Shown here: positions 46,761 to 58,976 of the stretch, piece by piece
Layout of the letters: each line of letters opens with the position of its first letter
Numbering within the stretch: position 1 is the first letter of the stretch
Source: Norana najaformis
Taxonomy: Eukaryota > Annelida > Clitellata > Crassiclitellata > Hormogastridae
Assembly (NCBI GenBank): GCA_964023275.1
Contig: OZ029923.1
Location: forward strand, 11,593,738 to 11,657,737
Length of the DNA: 64,000 bases
Reading direction: 5' to 3'
Notes under the pieces: generated by a model
The model's database searches: none
Seen by the model: only the letters and a program-made list of their open reading frames with translations
What the model was told of the DNA's origin: nothing
Made by a program: the position numbers and the translations under genes

Positions 46761-47422
46761 CTAAGAACAAAGCTGGAAACTGAAGAAAGACACCACTGCG
46801 ACGAACAAGACAAGGCAAACGGGTGAAACGGACGTCAGGCATGCTATGAACACTGAGCATGACGTGAGTATGACGTAGAATATCCCATAAGAATTACACA
46901 GACGATCGATACAAACAAGAGCCGCACTGTGCTGCCCCTTATCGGCCGACGATGCTGGTATCGTGGGAGAATGTGTATCTGACGGATTGCACTGAGCTGT
47001 TTTGTGGGATGCATACTCTCCCTGATCCAGGACCGGTAAAGGTGACTCACACAACGAGTCCTGAGTAGGAAGATCTGGTTCCTGGTTACGACGATGCTGC
47101 GGAACGATAAACCTACTGGTCTGAACTTCAACCTCACGAAGAAGACAAGCATCTTTTGCTCCGATGGAGGATCTAGACCCACTGCTGAAGGCGGAGTGTT
47201 GGATTTCGATAATCGACTGATTTTCTATACCTTGTTGTCGGTCTAATTCAAACACCTTGTTCTCTATCTTGCATAGATGATGCGTCGCTTTCATCTCTGC
47301 CGCCAAACCCTTGTCACCATCATCTGAAGGGAAACCAGACAGGTAAGTATTTTCTTGTTGGTTCTGTTTCTCGAACGACGAGTCTCTGGTCATACTCAGC
47401 TTGTCCAGCACCGGTAAGTGGC
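46761..47422 (-). CDS. Putative terminal exon C of an unrecognised protein
   Basis: A 220-codon open stretch on the minus strand, longer than expected by chance for this base composition. An acceptor CCTTCAG precedes 47422 and needs a phase-1 partner, as exon B provides; a second good acceptor, TTTCCCTTCAG, ends near 47332 in the same phase. The peptide is hydrophilic, rich in Ser, Glu, Gln and Asp (KATHHLCKIENKVFELDRQQ; EVEVQTSRFIVPQHRRNQEP), and ends in about 40 mainly hydrophobic residues that include FYVILTSCSVFIACL and VCLVLFVAVV. If translated to the TAG at 46761-46763 it could be membrane-anchored at its C-terminus; the hydrophobic part could also be a non-coding continuation. Not recognised. 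Confidence 0.42.
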
Positions 47423-47584
47423 CTGAAGGCTGATCGTTGAGCGGTCTTTCGTCTATAGGTGAATATCGGAAGGAAAAGTAAAATAAAGATCTTTCGCATG
47501 CAAGATGTTCATCAATATCACCAGAACATTTCTGAAGCCAAACCTTAACACAGCGTCGAATTAGTTTACCTATTTGTGACTTAC

Positions 47585-47678
47585 CATCTTTTGGCCAACA
47601 ATATACTGATAAGATGCTTCTTTTTTCATAATCAAAAGCAAAATCATGAACATTATCAGAATCACGACAGAATGATAA
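47585..47678 (-). CDS. Putative duplicated small exon, downstream copy D1
   Basis: Second copy of the duplicated unit, with acceptor GGCTTTAG and donor GATG/GTAAGT on the minus strand. Two frames are open across it: one hydrophilic (DNVHDFAFDYEKRSILSVYC, then WPKDG), one hydrophobic in its first half (VVILIMFMILLLIM, then KKEASYQYIVGQKM). Relative to D2 it has a one-base loss and a one-base gain, so the same bases are read in different frames in the middle part while the ends agree. The 94-nt exon goes phase 0 to 1 or phase 2 to 0; the former would fit exon C. Confidence 0.3.
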
Positions 47679-47731
47679 CTAAAGCCAAACCTTAGCAAGG
47701 CATCGAATTCGTTTGCTTATTCGTGACTTAC

Positions 47732-47822
47732 CGTTAGGCCAACATTGTACTGATAAGATGCTTCTTTTTTATAACCAAAAGCAAAATCATGAACATTATC
47801 AGTATCATGACAAGGATGATAA
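47732..47822 (-). CDS. Putative duplicated small exon, upstream copy D2
   Basis: Part of a tandem duplication of about 148 bp (47535-47682 and 47683-47830). On the minus strand this copy has acceptor CTTTAG (a second, ACCACAG, lies six bases earlier) and donor ACG/GTAAGT. One frame reads through, with DNVHDFAFGYKKEASYQY. Another frame encodes a long hydrophobic run, VIILVMILIMFMILLLVI followed by KKKH, a typical membrane anchor and stop-transfer pattern, then meets a stop two bases before the donor. Which frame is used, if any, cannot be decided here. Confidence 0.3.
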
Positions 47823-47973
47823 CTAAAGCTGTGGTCTGTAACTAAATCTAATTTAAGCGAGTTGCCATGACTGGCAATCACTTCAATTCAACCTTTGGAT
47901 TCTGCCGTCAGAAGTCAGCACATTTCCAAGTTTAGGAGAGCGTGAAAAGCGACCTGCATAGATGTTTATTAAA

Positions 47974-48230
47974 CTAAGGCTTATCTTGGCAAAGACAAAT
48001 ATCAGGGGCGCTTGTATACATTTTAAAATAGCTAATTAATGAGCAAGTTTTATTGGTAAAAGGCGACGAATAAATAACCTTAGGATCAAGGTGCGATTTA
48101 TATGAGCAGTGGGTAGTGAAACGTCCCTCACTGTGGCTTAGATCAACCCTGACTGCAGTTTCCAAATCATTATAGGCTTTTGCCCAGATACCATTTTCCC
48201 ACTGTGTCCACCCATTTATTACACCATATT
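47974..48230 (-). other. Open minus-strand stretch, possible extracellular exon
   Basis: About 85 codons open on the minus strand between putative exons B and D2, including GWTQWENGIWAKAYNDLETA and GRFTTHCSYKSHLDPKVIYS with several cysteines further on. The composition looks protein-like and could be an extracellular or Ig-like segment, but I find no donor that would join it in frame to D2. It ends in TAG with AATAAA close behind. Kept as an uncertain candidate. Confidence 0.22.
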
Positions 48231-48269
48231 CTGTACCTCGACATTTAGGTTATTTACGTACAGCTTACT

Positions 48270-48475
48270 TACGAGCCTGGTGAGAGCACTCCGTGTAACT
48301 ACTCTGGGCAAGTTGTTCATGCACACTTGTCCCTGTCACCCAGCAGTAGAATTAGGATCTGCGTAAGTTGGGAAGTCAACGGCAAGTCCTACGATCCATT
48401 GGCTCCGTGTCCAGGACCTTGGGATTCGTCCACTGATGGCTCAAGGACCGAAGAGCTGGAAACACCTTGAAACAT
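48270..48475 (+). mobile_element. SINE family 1 copy, 5'-shortened
   Basis: Body sequence GGGAAGTCAACGGCAAGTCC and GGATTCGTCC conserved; head degenerate. Confidence 0.65.
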
Positions 48476-48535
48476 AAGAGCTTCTTCGTTTTTGCTTACG
48501 TTCAAAACCTCTGTTCGATAATATTATTTATTTAC

Positions 48536-48907
48536 CTGCAACACTCTCGCTTAAGTCGGTGCAAATTTCGAAATTTGAGGGCGATTGTAGCCATCTGAAT
48601 CCCTTTTTTTTGTTTTCCTCTGTTCCTTCCCCTTCTATTCCATTTGCCGGTTGCTTCTGCCTGGGTGTCCTCTGCCGCGACGTGCGTTGCTCAGGGTCCA
48701 GTGGCGGCAAAGTCTCCTCTTCGATGGGTCGCAAGAACGGAGGAATACTTGCCGATCGGCATCTTGCACTCAGAAGCGGCTGCCCCCGACGGCGCCGTTG
48801 TTCTACTGGCGCTACATCATCAGAAATAGGAGTTTGAAATTTAGTTATCAGTGATACTAGCGCTACATCATCAGAAATAGGAGTTTGCAATTTATTTATA
48901 AGTGATA
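48536..48907 (-). CDS. Putative exon B with two 17-residue repeats
   Basis: Minus-strand frame open for about 124 codons, ending at a consensus donor GTTGCAG/GTAAAT in phase 1. It starts with two tandem copies of a 17-residue unit (VSLINKLQTPISDDVAL and a close variant), then an Arg-rich and Pro/Glu-rich part (RRRRGQPLL, PIEEETLPPLDPEQ) and a Lys/Glu-rich part before SNFEICTDLSESVAG. The 5' end is uncertain: AG/TA occurs at the same frame position before 48907, 48856 and 48805, and none has a good pyrimidine tract. The open frame also runs a little further, into a 320-bp interspersed repeat that begins near 48916. Function unknown. Confidence 0.4.
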
Positions 48908-48915
48908 CTTGATTG

Positions 48916-49240
48916 TGTATCGATCCATGAAACGAAAACACCATCCGAAGCGCACACAACCATTCGCACAAAACCACCTTCAGGAAAAAGTATCAAAGCT
49001 CAGACTCGGTCGCAGTAGAAGTTGGAACAAACGAGAATTATCGAGCAGATTATATGCCATACTCTCTAAAAAAATAGTGTAGAGAATCGATCTACTAGTG
49101 TAGACTTCTATGCAACACTTATTGTTGAGGTCTGGCTCATCCGCAATGTGTAGACGTCTATGCAACACTTTTTGTAGACGACTCGGCAGTCTACACTAAT
49201 GTAGATACAAATTGCAAACTGGAAAATGACAGAATTTGAA
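48916..49240. repeat. 320-bp duplicated element, copy 2
   Basis: Second copy, same orientation; abuts the 5' side of putative minus-strand exon B. Confidence 0.7.
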
Positions 49241-49314
49241 ACCGGATCAAAATGACATAAAAATGTGCGGGTTAGAGAAAGAGATGGAATGGAAAGGAGG
49301 GAGAGCAGATACAG

Positions 49315-49525
49315 AGAGTAGATACAGAGAGAGAGAGAGAGTCAGACAGACAGACAGGCATAGACAAAGAGACAGAGACAGACAGACAGAGACAGCCATA
49401 GACAGAGAGAAACGGAGAGACAGAGAGAGAGAGACAAAGAGAGACTGAGATAAGGAAGGAGGTGACGAACAAGAAGAAGACGAACGAACGAACGAACGGG
49501 GGGAAGAGAGAGAGAGAGAGACGAA
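49315..49525. repeat. (GA)n/(GACA)n tract
   Basis: Purine-rich GAGA and CAGA repeats. Confidence 0.93.
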
Positions 49526-49949
49526 GATGTAGCAGGCAGACAGGTAGGCCTGATAATATAATACCCATATACAGCACAAAGACAAACATGTTTCTTATGT
49601 TGGAAGGTAAAGAAGGTGCCTTTCGTTGGATTGCTATAGCTTTGTTTGCGCCGTAGTGGAATGATCCTCAAGGCTTCGCGGAGCCTCTATAGGCACTTGG
49701 ACAAGTGACGAACCTCTACAGCCTTGTTCATTAAGACACTTAACATAGTTTTCGTGTTTGCCTTAGCGATATATCTCTATAGCCTCTGATTAGTTTCTCT
49801 TGAACTGGCGTTATATAAATGTCTAACTGTGATTACAATTACACTGTGAACAAGTGAGAAGCGTTTATATAGGCACGTGAACAAGTATGTTAACTGTTAT
49901 GGCAACATACCACATGCGGTGTTTTTGCAGTAATTCATTTATTGTATTG

Positions 49950-50120
49950 TATAGTATTGTATTTGATAACTTATATAGCGCTTCTTAGAGAACAAACTAC
50001 TCAGAGGCGCTTCCAGCATGAGAACCCCGGGGAAATAAGAACGTCTTTAAACAACGAGCTGGCTGAGCCCTATCACCAACAGTTATCCTTGCACGAAACG
50101 ACAGCGGGAGTTAAGTTACC
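49950..50120 (+). repeat. Interspersed repeat, family 5, copy 2
   Basis: Close copy of 16230-16420 in the same orientation. Confidence 0.55.
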
Positions 50121-51009
50121 TTCATGTTCAAGCGGACCACTGCCATCGGTGAGTGGATGGAAAGGCTGGATGGCGGGACCAGTTGGCGCATTTCCCGCCG
50201 CACGGCAATCGACCGATCGTCTGAAGAAGGCATCGTCATCGTCGAAACTCAAAAGACTTCGAAGGAACTCTGAAACTAAAGAAGAGAGCTCAATCCACAT
50301 TGACTCTTCCGTCCGTCCGTCCGTCTGACAGACAGTCATGTCTGTGTCCGTCTCATGTCCGTCTGAACGACTGTCTTTTGGGCTACGTCCGTCTGTCTGT
50401 CCTGCGACTTCTCGAAAAAATACGAACTCTTGCAATTCGTATATGCAAAAGTGGGAAGAGAAATCAAGATGTAGTCGGAGAGAGAGAGACAAAGATACAG
50501 AGAGAGAGAGATACATACATACATACATATTGACAGACAGACAGACAGACATACAGACAGATACACACAAACAAAAAGGCGGACAGACAGACAGAATTCA
50601 TCAGGACACGCCAGAACTGCCGGAAGTTTATTAACTTCGAAAAGAATTCAGGGATCGACGAAGTTAGGATCTCTGATCCCTGGATCAGAAAGCCACGGTC
50701 GGAATCACACCCAGAGGGCTCCACGTAGGAGACGACGGCAGAGAGAGTTAGGGTTAATGTCCGGCATAGTAGCCCGCCTCCATTATCCCACTACGAGGTC
50801 CGAGGGGTGTGGGTGAGTGATAGGGGAAGATAGAAGGATCTGTAGAGACATAAAAGCTTTCGAAAGAAGTTGAGGCGACTTCCCTGAGACTGCAGTAAAT
50901 GGATAAAAGAAACTGGGTGAGCGAAGGTCAATGGGTCAAACGGCAATTGCATTTACTCTCCAGCGCCAATCTCCTCTCAAGATAACTACTATAGGGCCTA
51001 CATATGCAT

Positions 51010-51014
<5 letters not shown>

Positions 51015-51106
<92 letters not shown>
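51015..51106. repeat. (TA)n array, about 90 bp
   Basis: Perfect TA dinucleotide repeat. Confidence 0.95.
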
Positions 51107-51108
<2 letters not shown>

Positions 51109-51350
51109 CCCATTACTAAAGGGAGAGGGAAGTGGCTTTTCTTTTTCGTAGATCTATTTCTGTCTCGTTCGCTCTATTTCTACTTTCGGTCTTCTTTCCT
51201 CTCTTCTTGCTTTCTCTCTATGTACAAAGGCCTATGAATGTGTTTTCTTTGGCAATTTGCCGCTTCAGGAGAGATGTTGGCAAAGCGCCCGTCACTCCGT
51301 GGCGATTAATCAGTCAGTGAGACTCTGGAGTAGAGAGAACCAGAATCTGT

Positions 51351-51399
<49 letters not shown>

Positions 51400-51678
51400 G
51401 CAACAGCAGCAGCAACACAGTCAGTCTGGATGTTTGAGATCGCAACGGAAGCAAGACGTCACTGAACACCGTTCGGAATTCGGATCTGCCAGCAGAGAAA
51501 TACACAGATCGAAGCATACACAGACAAAGACAGCCGAAACAGGGAACGCGATATACAACCGACAGATGAAAGCAGTGTACGTTTACACGCGCGCCTTGCA
51601 ACTCCATACCCCATGTTTCCCATATACTACAACGTCTCTCAATATATCTTATTTCAAGGACAGGGAGGAACTCATGTG

Positions 51679-51945
51679 GGGCACGGTGGTCCATTGGTAA
51701 CGCGTTTGGTCAATGATCATGCGGTTGCGGGTTCGACCCGTCTAACCACTGGGCAAGTTGTTTGCTCACGCCCTGCCTCTGTCATTATAATCTGGTACCG
51801 GCGTAAGCTGGGAAGTAAACGGCAAGTCCTGCGATGCGCTGACTCCATGTTCAGGACCTTAGGATTCGTCCATTACCGGCTCAAGGGCCTAAAGAAACGG
51901 AAATGAGTGCCTCTTCTATACATCTCACTTGTAGGATATGGGAGA
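51679..51945 (+). mobile_element. SINE family 1 copy
   Basis: Full head (GGGGCACGGTGGTCCATTGG) and body, ending at CACTTGTAGGATATGGGA. A (TA)n array of about 270 bp starts 80 nt further on. Confidence 0.78.
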
Positions 51946-52027
51946 AAGTCGCGAACACGAGGTTTAGAACGACGACTAATATGGAGAACGTATACGTCAT
52001 TATACACATTTTTCAGGATAGATAGCC

Positions 52028-52301
<274 letters not shown>

Positions 52302-52531
52302 AGGCTTGCCTTCAGCTTCGCCGTGGCCCTGTTCCACACTAATTTGGCGGCCCCATCGTTTCCCCGTTGGGCAGTGGGTTATGAATTGTGGTGAGTCGCG
52401 GCCGCCATTCTCGCCAATTTCAATTTTTAAAAATTGCGCCCAAGAATTCGACGGACCCTAAATTCGGCGGCCCTCTTCGGCTAAACTCTTGAAATTTGCC
52501 TACGCTCGGTCCTGTATATAAATGCATATAT

Positions 52532-52590
<59 letters not shown>

Positions 52591-53029
52591 ACCAATATAT
52601 GTAAGCCGATACCAAGGCATGACAACATATTCGAGATCATTACATGACGATATGAAAGAGTACCATTTAAATTTGCAAATTCGCCATTCGGCATTAAAAA
52701 CATATGATTCGATGTAAATAAGGGCCGATTAATGTCTTTTAAATATGTGTATGTAATATTAATGCAGAAATCACATTTAAGAATCAGTGTTAAAGGCAAC
52801 ACATTACAATTACATATGTAAAACGGCCAAAGCAGGTGCCAAGTTACTTTCAAACCTTACTATACCGGCCGCCATTTGTTGCCGCGTGTATTAGGTTAAC
52901 GACGCTAGAGTAATTTTAAGATTAGACGGGATATAATAATTTATAAGAGGTATGTTTTGTATTCCAGAGGAGTGAGATTCGGAATGCGGTTTTGCTTAGA
53001 AGCGGCCGTTTCCAATAAATTTTCGATGA

Positions 53030-53455
53030 ATTGATCGGGTGAGATCCTTCACCACAGCTGCCCGTTTGAATAGGCGTCACGCCATTTAAGGTCCCCATGT
53101 ACGGATCATACTAGCCCGAGACTTAAATCTCTGCAGTAAGTCACGATCGGTATGCGAACCGGTATCCTCACACCCAAAGGCGCCTTGACGTACGGCTTAA
53201 CCAATGTTGCTACCGACGTAAATGTAAATGTAGGCCTACATATTTTCTATAGCGACCGTATGGCCTTGACCATGCTCATTTTTCAATGAACTGATTGGGT
53301 GAGATCTTTCATAATCGCTTCCCATCTGAATGGGCGCCACGCCTCTTAAGGTCCCCGTGCACGGAACGTGCCTGCCCGCGATAAAAATCTCAGAAATATG
53401 GCCACTATCAGTACGCGAACCGGCATCCTCACTCACAGAGGCGCTAGGCCGTTGT
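53030..53455 (-). mobile_element. Two adjacent reversed copies of SINE-like family 3
   Basis: First copy 53030-53225, second 53255-53455, same orientation, separated by about 30 nt. They differ at many positions, so they look like two insertions or an old tandem duplication. Confidence 0.58.
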
Positions 53456-53789
53456 TTTGATACTGCGTGTATTACAAAAAAGGAGCTACAGCAGTTTCCA
53501 GATTTGATTGGATATAATATGTTTTCGAATTCCAGTCGTGTTTCGCATTTACGGGCTTTCGAACGGGATCGTATTTTATGCAGAAGCTAATACGTCAGAC
53601 AGCCATGAAGCTCCGATCGACGGACGCTTTGTTCCATTACACAGCGAGCCCCGTTTGCACAGGGAATCCTACCCACTGAGTAGGGATGGATCAGGAAACG
53701 ATTGATTTGCGTCCAATATTTGCACTGGAGTTCCATTGAGCGTGCACCCATATAGCAGGTGCACCCGGTCTTAAATTGCACGGTTAAAT

Positions 53790-54095
53790 CTTATACGTCA
53801 GATGAACTTACCTTATGACTTTAGTAGCCTCTGTCTGTCTCTCTCTCTCTCTCTGTCCGTCCGTCTGTCTGTCTGTCCGTCTGTCTGTCAGTCTCTGTCT
53901 GTCGGTCTGTCTGTCTCTGTCTGTATACCTCAGATCAACGTACCTTATGAGTTTACTGGCCTCTGTCTGTCTGTCGGTCTGTCTGTCTCTGTCTGTATAC
54001 CTCAGATCAACGTACCTTATGAGTTTACTGGCCTCTGTCTGTCTGTCTGTCTGTCTGTCTGCCTGTCGGTCTGTCTGTCTGTCTGTCTGTCTGTC
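53790..54095. repeat. (CTGT)n arrays within a 75-bp higher-order repeat
   Basis: CTGT/CTCT runs separated by TCAACGTACCTTATGAGTTT, which occurs twice plus a diverged first copy near 53800. Confidence 0.9.
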
Positions 54096-54099
54096 AAGT

Positions 54100-56010
54100 G
54101 TGAGTTAATTTCAAAGTCGTGCACATTTGGCAGCTGGCATGTTCAAGCTTTACTGTAAAGGATATTGCAAACAGATGTTGCGGTCAGTCTAGTCATGCAA
54201 GAATAAATTCAGACTCTAGAAATGGGCCTAGGTAATGCTCTCAGCTAATGCTCCCGGATAAATAGGTCACTGAAGGGCTTTCAGCGAATAGGTCAAAGTG
54301 CGAGTGAGATACAGGAAGAGACAACAGTGAAGCAGACCTGCGTTTGCTATGAAGCATAGGAATCCTCTTGTGGCTGCAGCAGAGTCCAAATGCATTGTTC
54401 AGAGACTCAAAACACCGGCATCTATAAGCATTTTCTTGCACCCCAAAGCAGCGTTTCCCAACCAGGGTTCTGAGGAAGCCTAGGGTTCCGCAGACTATTT
54501 TCAATGGTTCTGCGAGAAATAGTAGAATAAATGAACATCAAATCACGGAATAATAAATTAATTAATAAGAAATTAGTGAAAAATAAAATAATAAATTAAT
54601 AAATAATAATAAACATCGCTTCCGACTTTATTTGAACAACAAATATTATCATAATAATAATAATAATAATAATAATTTTAAAAAAATAATGCTCTGAACC
54701 TTCTCTGGAGACAGCGATTCTGACATTATTTAAATAACAACTATTAATAGCAAATAATAAATTAATAAATAAGAAATCATCATCAGTTGCTAACGCCCGC
54801 CATTTTGACGGCGATGGATGCGAACAAATGATTTCCATTCTTTCCGGTCATTTCTCAAGTTGGTTGCTGTTCTTATGTTTAACCCAAGTCTAGTTACTGT
54901 TCGTCTTCGTTAATATTGATTCTCCATCCGAAATAGTTTCTCTTCCTTTGTTTCTCTTTGCTTCGCTTCTTGCACACAGCGCTTATTGTGAATTCCTCGG
55001 GATATAAAATATTATTTTAGGAATCTCCGTGTGAGAAAAAAATTGGGACACGCTATTCGACAGCATCATCTTATACCCCAAAAACATAACTTTGTTCCCA
55101 AAACGCAGTATCTTATATCCAAGCGCATCATGCTATACCATAAACTTATAAAGCATCATCTTGTTCCCCAATAACTTACGCCTACTATTAAACCCAGGCG
55201 TATTTTCTTATACCCGAGAACATCTTGCAACAAGAGCGAAACATTTCCAGCTGAACGCGTGATGTAGTCGTGAAATTCTTGGCTTCATCGACGTCTTCCG
55301 GTGACTGAAGATGAACAATGACTCTCTCTCGTGACCGTCCAAACCATCTCTAATTCCCTACAGCGCACTCTACTCGCGGTCTTCCACTCCACTGCATCCA
55401 TACGGAACCTCTCCCTTCTTCCCTCTGATCTCATCCCAACTTGGGACTTCCTCCCCATCCGTACCCTTCCTCTCACCTCCTCCATCCAGCAAAGATCCCT
55501 TCGAACCATGAAATGCGACATCCCTGGCAACTGCTCTAGGGCGTCTTAACTCCCTGGATCTATCAAATCATCCACCCAGCTCCTGCAGATTAATGCCAGC
55601 TGAGCTTTATGATCTTGAAGTGCGTAGAAGCATCGTGGGCTGACGTTCAAAGGTGAACTAGGCCATCAACAATGCCTCAGTCTACAATTCATCGCAGACA
55701 AGCTGTTGTTTTGTTGCGTAAAGAGCCAAATATAACAACAGATGCAATTTATGGTGCGCCGTCGCCAACGGCTTTCAATCTATTCCGGCTGACTATTGGT
55801 TGCGAAAAACGAAAAGAAAATCATGCATGATGATGATGACGACAACGATGATGTTGATAGCGATGATGATGATAATAACGACGACGACGACGAGGATGAT
55901 GATGATGATGACGGCATTAAAATATCTTGAAAAGTCATTGGCAGAACGACTGTTTTTTATAAGTACATAATTATGTGTTATTTCTAAATATCAGTATCTT
56001 AAAAATTGTG
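54100..56010. other. No gene recognised
   Basis: Includes an AT-rich AATAAT stretch (54540-54790), a (GAT)n/(GACGAC)n patch (55826-55915) and a pyrimidine-rich open stretch at 55330-55550 that I cannot assign. Confidence 0.45.
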
Positions 56011-56439
56011 TGGTCTTTACTTTGCTGAGTCGTGGATGCGTAATATTTAACGCCATCTATTATTCTAATCACCCTCTCTGCAAATTTATTAACTCAGAGA
56101 AATGCAGTAATATCCTGCATCCCAGACGTATACATAATATGTACATACATACATGCGTACGTACGTATATAACAGCACACATATATACATAGATAAGTAC
56201 ATACATACATACACGTATACATACATACATACACATAAATATCTGTGTGTTCAGACACTTATTAAAGCGCCTCTTAGTCCCATTTAAAAGAGTAGAACCA
56301 TGCAACCAGGAATGCTACGATGGTTGGATCGTTGTTACCGTATTTGCGCTCAGGTGCGAATCCCAGGGACACCTGTCATGTCACTCCGGTTCGAGTTCAG
56401 AAGGTGAGGCGGCCGGAGTGACCCACGGATAAATCCTGC

Positions 56440-58600
56440 TTGCATGCCCTGCTTTGTGGTTTTAACCAGTCTTTTGTTTGTTGCACTGGATTTTTAAGCT
56501 CTGAAAATATGGATTCTATTTCGCAGCGATGGGGCTTGCGCCTGGATCGGCCATCGTAACTGCTTCAGCCCCAATTTCCTTCCGGGACGATTCCGCGGAG
56601 GGCTTTCCATGATCTACAACCAGGTCATGAGAGTCTCCTTGTTGTGATGTTTCCCTTGTAACTACGGCTTTATTGACCCCTTATCAGCCAACAGGGACCT
56701 ATGAAGATGCCTCGAGGAAATTGCTTGAGTTTATAACACGGGAAGGAAATTTATCGTAGTTTGTAGCGTTGAGCTATTCATGCACAAAGCTACAAGCATT
56801 ACGAATCCCAAACACGAGACTAATATCACACACTAAAAGTTCAATTAAACATGCCAAACAATACAGTGGACGCCCGAGTGTGGACGAGTGATACGCGGTG
56901 GATGAGGCGACGAAGCAGAGACAGGGTGATGTTGAAGTCGACTGTAGTGGTTTGACGGCGAAGACTTTCTTGAGGGAGGACTTCGACGACGGACAGAGTT
57001 CCGACAGCGTTCCAAGATTTGGTCATTGAAAACCTCAAGGAATCAGCTACACTTCAACGCTGGTCTGGCGTCTCTCCCAGACTCCTCAGGACCTCGTTTC
57101 GTGTATCGACCCTCGGTCTTGCACAGAGGCGTCGACCATGTGGGTGCCTCCGGGGCCCGGGCTGCCCCGGCAGTATTTTGAGCATGAGGGCTCGGCCAGT
57201 GGTTGGACTCCAGCAATATTTTAGCTATAGAATCAGTAAAAGGCAGCTGTGGACTGATAAAGTTCTCATTCTTCCTACATTAGGCCTATTTTTGACCCCC
57301 ATACCAGGGACTTTGCCTCTAGAACCCGACAGGGGCTTTGCACCCAGACCTCCACTATAGGCCCGGTCCCCTCCAATGTTTACTACGGATCGACGCCTCT
57401 GCATGGTCTTGCAGACGCCCGGACTTCCTTCCTCGAAGTCGGACAGACTACGAGCTTAACCCCCCGAACTTTCTGAACGCTGTAACTGTCCTCCAACTGC
57501 ATCGAAGTCTCGTTGAACTCAAAACTGAAAAGACGCTCTTCTCATCTCTACTCATCCGCTTATATGGACCTCATCCTCCATACCCCATTCTCAGTGTCAT
57601 TCAAGGCCTGCTTCATCCTATGCGGCTTTGTTCGATGAAACTATCACCGATCTAGTGAGAATGAATGGAAGCTGATACACTCGCCCCGCGTCAAATGGAG
57701 GGAAGGGGAACACTCCATCGGGTAGAGATAGGGTTACAAATTTGATTTGCATATATAAATGTATCGTATAAATAAACTTCTAAAGATCAATATGAATACC
57801 ACAGAAACTAAAACAACTTTAAGTCAATCTATTCCAATGCAAACTATACACAATTCAGTATATCCAACTGCTATAGAATGTTTGGCCTATACACTTGCAC
57901 ATTGATGCCTACACTGTACCATCGAAAGGGACTGAAATGCCTACAACAATGGGTGCATGGCTCCCCTCTTTAACAATGGGTAAAATGACTCAACTCTACA
58001 GCACTCATTCAAGAGGCGCTTCTGTAAGTTAACGCTTACCAAGATCATTGAGTATCACTCCTCTGAGGACTAATCATGACCTATAACCTCGTAAAGACAA
58101 TTTCCTGATCCTTATGAGGAGCTTACATGTACCTAGATCCTTAGAGACCACTCTTCTGAAAGGGATCCGAGGTTGATCTAGAAACTGGGGTACCAAATTT
58201 TGCCCTTCTGTTCCCTTTCTATTAACTAATATTGTCTAACAAATGATGGGGTGAGTTGAGCTATAAGGCCTCCTCGAGGCAAGAGGCTCCCTAGCGATTT
58301 TTTCTAATCTTGGAGAATGCCAATCATATACCAAACGTAATGGGAATGTTTATTCATGATATTAACAAACGGATGGTACGGGTACGCAAGTCCGAAAAGA
58401 TGGGTGTACAGAGGGGATACTGGAAATTGTGTGTGCGAGGTTCCCCTAGTTGTTTTCTTCTATTTACCTGAGCACAGTTTGCGACGAAAGTTTAATTAGT
58501 AATGACGTTAACGTTATTTATGTTAGCATAGGCGACGATTTATGCCTCTGATGTAGGCAGCTGTTCTGATTTAGCCAAGTTAAGACAATATTCTGTCCTT
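56440..58600. other. No gene recognised
   Basis: Little repetitive DNA. Overlapping open frames at 57019-57655 (+) are protein-like in places (SLVELKTEKTLFSSLLIRL resembles a LINE tail) but not assignable; 57660-58600 is AT-rich and shows nothing. Confidence 0.4.
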
Positions 58601-58630
58601 TATGAAGCGCCTCCATCAGCTAGCGCTTAC

Positions 58631-58976
58631 CTGGTTTGTCTCTGCAGCAGCCGACAGGTGGCGGTTCGTAGGCCCGGTGGATCTGAGAGAGAACCTGGTA
58701 CAAAATTCCCTCGTTGTCAACATCAAACTCCGCATCGCCTTCTTCGGATTCCTCTTCCGCACCTCCATCACCTGACGACACGAGGTAACACAAAGAAGCT
58801 GCAGGTTCTTCGACTGTCTCGACATCAGCATCAGCAGCTGTTGTTTCTGCTTCCCCCGACGGCTCTGTCGCCATCATTAAGGCAGCCGCTGTATCCGTCG
58901 TCGCTCGATGCGCATCTGCAGCACTCTCATCAGTATCTCCGCTAGTTCCAGCAGCATCAGCCTCTGCTGCCTCCAC
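58631..58976 (-). CDS. Putative internal exon A of an unrecognised acidic protein
   Basis: On the minus strand 115 codons stay open between an acceptor-like TTTCAG/GTGGAG and a textbook donor, ACCAG/GTAAGC. The peptide is rich in Ala, Glu, Asp, Thr (for example EAETTAADADVETVEEPAA) and ends in a less repetitive part, FDVDNEGILYQVLSQIHRAY then EPPPVGCCRDKP. The last part looks like normal folded-protein sequence. No in-frame ATG precedes it before a stop, so it would be internal. It ends in phase 1, which is compatible with exon B on the same strand 10 kb downstream. I do not recognise the protein. Confidence 0.45.

Larger units (their letters stand above)
47535..47830. repeat. Tandem duplication of about 148 bp
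   Basis: 47535-47682 and 47683-47830, clearly similar over their whole length with scattered changes. Each carries splice-like signals on the minus strand (see the duplicated exon entries). Confidence 0.85.

Noticed and set aside
55331-55549. 72-codon plus-strand frame, pyrimidine-rich
   Set aside because: Composition-driven (CTC/TCC rich) and not recognisable.
57019-57655. Overlapping 113- and 105-codon frames
   Set aside because: Protein-like in places but without splice signals or a recognisable family; may be an old LINE fragment.
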